Source: Acanthosepion esculentum (taxonomy: Eukaryota > Mollusca > Cephalopoda > Sepiida > Sepiidae). Taken from it: 64,000 bases of DNA. A program made the translations under genes and the position numbers. Where the stretch lies: assembly GCA_964036315.1 (NCBI GenBank), contig OZ038479.1:60639393-60703392 (forward strand), given 5' to 3'. Position 1 is the stretch's first letter; each line of letters opens with the position of its first letter. The notes beneath the pieces are model-generated. The model searched no databases. It had not been told where the DNA came from and saw only the letters and a program-made list of their open reading frames with translations. Shown here piece after piece: positions 59,101 through 64,000 of this stretch.

Positions 59101-61308
59101 AATAAAAAAGTTAGAATGCAAATAGAAATATTGCATATTTTGATATGTTTCATTAGAAAAGTTAGAAAACATATTGAAATATTGCATTTTTTGTTATTTT
59201 GGAATAAAAAAGTTAGAATGAAAATAGAAATATTGCATATTTTGATATTTTTCAATAGAAAAGTTAGAAAACACATTGAAATATTGCATCTTTTGTTATT
59301 TTGCAATAAAAAAGTTAGAATGCAAATAGAAATAATGTATATTTTTATATTTTTCAATAGAAAAGTTAGAAAACATATTGAAATATTGCATCTTTTGTCA
59401 TTTTGGAATAAAAACGTTGGAATGCAAATAGAAATATTGCATATTTTGATATGTTTCAATAGAAAAGTTAGAAAACATATTGAAATATTGCATCTTTTGT
59501 TATTTTGCAATAAAAACGTTAGAATGCAAATAGAAATATTGCATATTTTGATATGTTTCATTAGAAAAGTTAGAAAACATATTGAAATATTGCATTTTTT
59601 GTTATTTTGGAATAAAAAAGTTAGAATGAAAATAGAAATATTGCATATTTTGTTATTTTTCAATAGAAAAGTTAGAAAACATATTGAAATATTACATTTT
59701 TTGTTATTTTGGAATAAAAAAGTTAGAATGCAAATAGAAATATTGCATATTTTGATATTTTTCAATAGAAAAGTTAGAAAACACATTGAAATATTGCATC
59801 TTTTGTTATTTTGGAATAAAAAAGTTAGAATGCAAATAGAAATAATGTATATTTTTATATTTTTCAATAGAAAAGTTAGAAAACATATTGAAATATTGCA
59901 TTTTTTGTTATTTTGGAATAAAAAAGTTAGAATGCAAATAGTAATATTGCATATTTTGATATGTTTCAATAGAAAAGTTAGAAAACATATTGAAATATTG
60001 CATATTTTGTTATTTTGGAATAAAAACGTTAGAATGCAAATAGAAATAATGTATATTTTTATATTTTTCAATAGAAAAGTTAGAAAACACATTGAAATAT
60101 TGCATCTTTTGTTAGTTTGCAATGAAAAAGTTAGAATGCAAATAGAAATACTAAATATTTTGTTATTTTTCAATAGAAAAGTTAGAAAACATATTGAAAT
60201 ATTGCATCTTTTGTTATTTTGCAATAAAAACGTTAGAATGCAAATAGAAATACTAAATATTTTGTTATTTTTCAATAGAAAAGTTAGAAAACATTGAAAT
60301 ATTGCATCTTTTGTTATTTTGCAATAAAAAAGTTAAAAGGCAAATAGAAATAATGTATATTTTTATATTTTTCAATAGAAAAGTTAGAAAACACATTGAA
60401 ATATTGCATCTTTTGTTATTTTGCAATAAAAAAGTTAGAATGCAAATAGAAATATTGCATATTTTGATATGATTCAATAGAAAAGTTAGAAAACACATTG
60501 AAATATTGCATCTTTTGTTATTTTGCAATAAAAAAGTTAGAATGCAAATAGAAATATTGCATATTTTGATATGTTTCAATAGAAAAGTTAGAAAACATAT
60601 TGAAATATTGCATCTTTTGTTATTTTGCAATACAAAAGTTAGAATGCAAGTAGAAATATTGCATAATTTGATATTTTTCAATAGAAAAGTAAGAAAACAT
60701 ATTGAAATATTGCATCTTTTGTTATTTTGCAATAAAAAAGTTAGAATCCACATAGAAATATTGCATATTTTGATATTTTTCAATAGAAATTTAGAAAACA
60801 CATTGAAATATTGCATCTTTTGTTATTTTGCAATAAAAAAGTTAGAATGCAAATAGAAATATTGCATATTTTGATATTTTTCAATAGAAAAGTTAGAAAA
60901 CAGATTGAAATATTGCATCTTTTGTTATTTTGAAATAAAAAAGTTAGAATGCAAATAGAAATATTGCATATTTTGATATTTTTCAATAGAAATTTAGAAA
61001 ACACATTGAAATATTGCATCTTTTGTTATTTTGCAATAAGAAAGTTAGAATGCAAATAGAAATATTGTATATTTTGATATTTTTCCATAGGAAAGTTAGA
61101 AAACATATTGAAATATTGCATCTTTTGTTATTTTCAATACAAAAGTTAGAATGCAAATAGAAATATTGCATATTTTGATATTTTTCAATAGAAAACTTTC
61201 ACAACATATTGAAATATTGCATCTTTTGTTGTTTTGCAATAAAAAAGTTAGAATGCGAATAGAAATATTGCATATTTTGTTATTTTTCAATAGAAAAGTT
61301 AGAAAACA
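50171..61308. repeat. Satellite domain 5 (less regular)
   Basis: The 102-bp dimer continues with shorter shared blocks and more single-copy variants, such as TTTTGCTATAAAAAAG (about 50,702; 52,220; 54,817) and TTTTTTGAATAAAAAAG (about 55,528; 58,486). Hybrid monomers also occur. One clear duplication is about 57,670-58,260 against 59,607-60,197 (offset 1,937 bp), marked by TTTGTTAGTTTGCAATG at 58,171 and 60,108. A closer pair carries CAATAGAAATTTAGAAAAC at 60,781 and 60,984. Divergence increases from about 60,300, for example GTTAAAAGGCAAATAG, GAATCCACATAG and GAACTTTCACAACAT-like states. The dimer order ends at about 61,308, where GAAAACATTCAGGAAGG breaks the pattern. Confidence 0.8.
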
Positions 61309-63500
61309 TTCAGGAAGGATGCATATTTTGATATTCTTCTAAATAAATGTTAGAAAACAAATTGGAATATTGCATATGTTGATATTTTTCATTAGGAAAG
61401 TTAGAAAACGAAATAAAATGTTGCAAAGAAATGTTAGAAAACTGATTGAAATATGCCTATTTTTTTCTTTTCCTATAGAAAAGTTGGGAAACATATAGAA
61501 ATGTATCATAATTATATACTTTTCAATAGAAATAATAGAATACAAATAGACAAATTGTATATTTTAATATTTTTCAATAGAAAACATATTGACATATTGC
61601 ACATTTTCATATTATTCATCGGAAAACAAATTGAAATAATTACTTATTTTGATTTGCAAAAGGAAAGTTATGAAACCTATTCAAATATATTTTATGATTT
61701 TGCAATAGTAAGAAAACAAATTGAAATATTGCATATTTTGATATTTTTCAATGGAAAAGTTAAAAAACAAATAGACATGTTTTGTATTTTGAATTTTTTC
61801 AATAGAAAATACAGAAAACAAATAGAATAATGAATATTTTGATATTTTTCACAAGAAAAGTTGGAAAACAAATTGAAATATGCATATTTAGTCATTTTGC
61901 AATACAAGTCAGAAAAACAAATAGAAATATTGCATATTTTGTTATTTTACAATAGAAAATTGTCAAAACAAATGGAAATATTGCATATTTTCATATTTTC
62001 AATATAAAAGTTAAAAAATTAATAGAAATATTGCATAGTTTATTTGTCAATAGATAAGATGTAAAACAAATAGAAATATTGCATATTTTGATATTTTTCA
62101 ATAGAAATGGCAGAAGAAATATAGAAATATTTCACACTATTTTTCAATAGTGAAGTTAGAAAAAAAAGAAATCTTACATATTTTGATATTTTTCAATAGA
62201 AAAGTTTGAAACATGCATATTTTGTTATTTCGCAATATAAATGTTAGAAAACAAATATAAATGTTGAATATTTTGATATTTCTCAATAGAAAAGTTAGAA
62301 AATATTTTGAAATAATCTGTATTTTGAGATTTTTCAAAAGAAAACTTAGAAAACATAATAAATATTGCAAATTTTGATATTTTTAAATATAAAAGTTTTT
62401 ATATTGCCATAGAAAAGCTAAAAACGAAATAAAATGATTTATCTTTTGTTATCTTTCAATAGGAGAATCACAAAACAAGTTGAAATAAGCATATTTTGTA
62501 ATTTTGCAATGAGAAATTTTTAAATGCAAATTTTCCAATTATATATGTTTCAATAGAAAATTTAGAAAACAAATAGAAATATTGCATATTTTGATATTTT
62601 TCAATTAGAAAACAAATTGAAATATTGCATGCTTTGTGATTTTTCAATGGAAATGTTAGGAAACACACTGGCATGTAGTATATTTTGAAACTCTCCAAAA
62701 CAATTTTGAAAACTAATTGAAATACACCATATTTTGATATTTTTCAATATAAAAGTTGAAAACAAATTGAAACATTTCATATTTGATATTTTTCAATAAT
62801 AAACTTAACAAATTGACATAATGCATATTTCGATATTTTTCCATAGCAAAGTTAGAAAACAAATTGCAATATTGTGTATTTTGATATTTTTCAATAGAAA
62901 ACTTAGAAAAAAATTGAAATATTGCATAGTTGTATATTTTTCAATAGAAGCATTAGAAAACAAATTCAAATTTTGAAATTTTTCTTGAAGAAATTATGAT
63001 ACAAATTCAAATATACCTTATATATTCAAATATATTTAAAGTTAAGAAACAAATTGAAATATCATATTTTGATATTTCTGAATATAAATGTCACAAAACA
63101 AATTGAAGTATAACATATTTTGAAACTTTTTAATACAATTATTGAAAAGTAATGGATATAGAGCACATTTTGATATGTTTCAATAGAAAAGTTAGAAAAT
63201 AAATAGAAATATATAATCTTTTGTTAGTTTCTGTAGAAAACTTAAAAAAATAATTGAAATATGGCATACTTTGATATTTCTCAAAAGAAATAGAAAATCT
63301 AGGAAACAATTTAAAATATAACATATTTTGATATTTTTGAATAGAAAAGTTAGTTAATATATAGTAATATAGCATATTTTGATATTTTGCAATAGAAAAT
63401 TTAGAAAATATATTGAAATATTTCAAATTTTTAGTTAGAAATTGAAATGTATCATATTTTTATAATTTGCTGTAGAAAAGTTAAAAAACAAATTGAAATT
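61309..63500. repeat. Degenerate array edge, mostly single A-like monomers
   Basis: Satellite monomers are still readable but strongly diverged, with irregular spacing and many small deletions. Most units follow an A-like plan: GAAATATTGCATATTTTG, then ATATTTTTCAATAG, then GTTAGAAAACAAATTG. B-type ends (GTTAGAATGCAAATA) are essentially absent. One isolated AATGCAAATTT occurs near 62,521. A few units have a B-like middle such as TTGTTATTTTACAATAG at about 61,938 but still an A-like end. This is the usual appearance of an array edge no longer homogenised by exchange. I see no gene in it; the short open frames here are remnants of the repeat frame. Confidence 0.85.
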
Positions 63501-63535
63501 TTCTTTCTCTCTGAAAACACGTATTTTAAGTCATT
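63501..63535. other. Short non-satellite leader before the Gag start
   Basis: About 35 bases (beginning TCTTTCTCTCTGAAAACACG) lie between the last recognisable satellite monomer, ending AACAAATTGAAATT, and the ATG at 63,536. It has no visible satellite pattern. A complete LTR element should have an LTR and a tRNA primer-binding site here, but 35 bases are too few and I see neither. Confidence 0.5.
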
Positions 63536-64000
63536 ATGGAGGTCTTTAAAGCAATCATTGCTCAGATGATGAAGGCACAACTTGATCATCAACAGAAGAC
63601 GTATACTACAGCAGTAACAGAAGTCTGAGGAACGGCAACAAATGTTGGAAGAAAAATTGTTCCTACAACAAAAAGAACAGGAAGAGAAGCAAAAAGAACG
63701 GGAAGAAAAATTGCTTCTACAGCAGAGAGAACAACAACAGAAGAATTACTTCTAAAAACATTAAATAAAAAGGATGTTAGTGAAAACAACACTGCATTTT
63801 CTCACAACACAATTTGGAATTCTATGGAGACATTCAATTATCTTCCTGAAGAAGATAAATCATTTGAAGCTTTCTATAGAAGATATGAAGATCTTTTTGC
63901 GGTTGATTGTGAGGATTGGCCGAACGCTAAAAAAGTTCGCCTACTTTTGAGAAAGTTGGGAACAGCGGAACATAGTAAGTTCGTCGATTACATTCTTCCG
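63536..64000 (+). pseudogene. Retrotransposon Gag fragment (Ty3/Gypsy, K02A2.6-like), frame-broken, runs off window
   Basis: The N-terminal part of a Gag polyprotein can be read in pieces. The ATG at 63,536 opens a 30-codon stretch (starting MEVFKAIIAQMMKAQ) that stops at TGA 63,626-63,628. A second frame, about 63,621-63,752, gives a Gln/Glu/Lys-rich probable coiled coil (EERQQMLEEK, then further Q/E/K-rich sequence), stopping at TAA 63,753. From about 63,731 the first frame resumes and stays open to the window end. It carries the most diagnostic part: FNYLPEEDKSFEAFYRRYED at about 63,833-63,892, then KKVRLLLRKLGTAEH and finally YILP at the last codon. The tyrosine/arginine-rich YRRYEDLF followed by KVRLLLRKL and YILP is, from memory, the conserved Gag domain of K02A2.6-like Gypsy elements in nematodes and arthropods (I believe Pfam DUF7083). 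Two compensating one-base indels would explain the frame breaks. Whether they are real decay or sequencing error cannot be told. Gag would form the retrotransposon particle and bind RNA. Confidence 0.8.

Larger units (their letters stand above)
1..61308. repeat. 51/102-bp AT-rich satellite array (whole)
   Basis: This is a continuous head-to-tail tandem array with no non-satellite insertion. Each 51-bp monomer starts with the core GAAATATTGCAT. Type A continues with TTTTGATATGTTTC, or a variant of it, and ends GAAAACATATT. Type B continues with CTTTTGTTATTTTG and ends GTTAGAATGCAAATA. A and B alternate strictly over most of the array, so the repeating unit is 102 bp and about 600 dimers are present. 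The consensus is about 20% G+C. Common A variants differ in the middle (GATATGTTTC, GATATTTTTC, GTTATTTTTC, or AATAATGTATATTTTTATA). Common B variants are GCAATAAAAAAG, GCAATAAAAACG, GGAATAAAAAAG and GGAATAAAAACG. The array runs off the left edge of the window. Satellites of this kind are typical of animal heterochromatin, including centromeres. A centromeric role is possible, but nothing in the sequence shows it. I do not recognise the family by name. Confidence 0.97.

Noticed and set aside
1970..60370. Yeast-type ARS consensus matches (TTTTATATTTT in the AATAATGTAT-type A monomers)
   Set aside because: An 11-base AT-only match is expected in DNA of this composition, and the motif is specific to budding yeast, whereas the Gag fragment points to an animal.
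1..61308. CRISPR array
   Set aside because: Units are contiguous and related along their whole length; there are no unique spacers, no leader and no cas genes.
1..61308. Telomeric or subtelomeric repeat because of frequent GTTAGAA
   Set aside because: The unit is 51 bp and A/T-rich without the G-rich strand of TTAGG, TTAGGC or TTAGGG repeats; no run of such short units is seen.
1..61308. CENP-B box
   Set aside because: The TTCG....CGGG pattern is absent; the satellite has almost no CG-rich segment.
61453..61830. Plus-strand frame of 125 codons in the array edge as a small gene
   Set aside because: Its residues (repeated ILIFFNRK-like and KQIEILHI-like runs) are the decayed satellite frame.
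63589..63792. Minus-strand frame of 67 codons near the right end
   Set aside because: It is the antisense shadow of the Gag coiled-coil segment; the plus-strand reading has clear family motifs.
1..64000. Mitochondrial, plastid or bacterial origin because of low G+C
   Set aside because: There are no tRNA, rRNA or organelle genes, and the only protein homology is a eukaryotic Gypsy Gag.

Overview
This window is almost entirely one very AT-rich tandem satellite array (consensus about 20% G+C). It fills positions 1 to about 61,308, decays through a degenerate edge (about 61,309 to 63,500), and meets non-satellite DNA only in the last 500 bases. The basic unit is a 51-bp monomer. Two diverged monomer types, called A and B here, alternate and make a 102-bp dimer, so the array holds roughly 600 dimers. 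By direct comparison A and B match at 42 of 51 positions. Both begin with the same 12-base core, GAAATATTGCAT. They differ mainly in the middle and at the 3' end: A ends in AAAACATATT, B ends in GAATGCAAATA.

Five domains can be told apart by their variant monomers and large duplications. Domain 1 (1-19,650) holds an 8,563-bp higher-order block, a second rearranged copy (8,564-17,050) and a partial third. Domain 2 (19,651-29,959) is a mosaic with reused 1.36-kb blocks. Domain 3 (29,960-41,027) holds two copies of a 4.58-kb block and part of a third. Domain 4 (about 41,028-50,170) has 912-bp and 1,524-bp duplications over a secondary period of about 306 bp. Domain 5 (50,171-61,308) is less regular and contains hybrid monomers and a 1,937-bp-spaced duplication. 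Offsets between copies are almost always near-multiples of 102 bp, as unequal exchange or conversion in register would give.

Because 51 is divisible by 3 and the consensus has no stop in one frame on each strand, the array carries long open frames on both strands at once (up to 1,311 codons on minus, 880 on plus). I do not call these genes: they are broken by many small indels that follow the repeat, not codons, and the variation shows no codon pattern.

The only recognisable protein-coding homology is at the right end (63,536-64,000, plus strand). It is the 5' part of a retrotransposon Gag of the Ty3/Gypsy K02A2.6-like type, with frame breaks, running off the window. This type of Gag is known mainly from nematodes and arthropods. 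With the long satellite and the lack of any bacterial gene organisation, it points to an invertebrate animal nuclear genome, in pericentromeric, centromeric or other heterochromatic DNA. The species cannot be named from the sequence. No tRNA, rRNA, CRISPR array or intact gene is seen.
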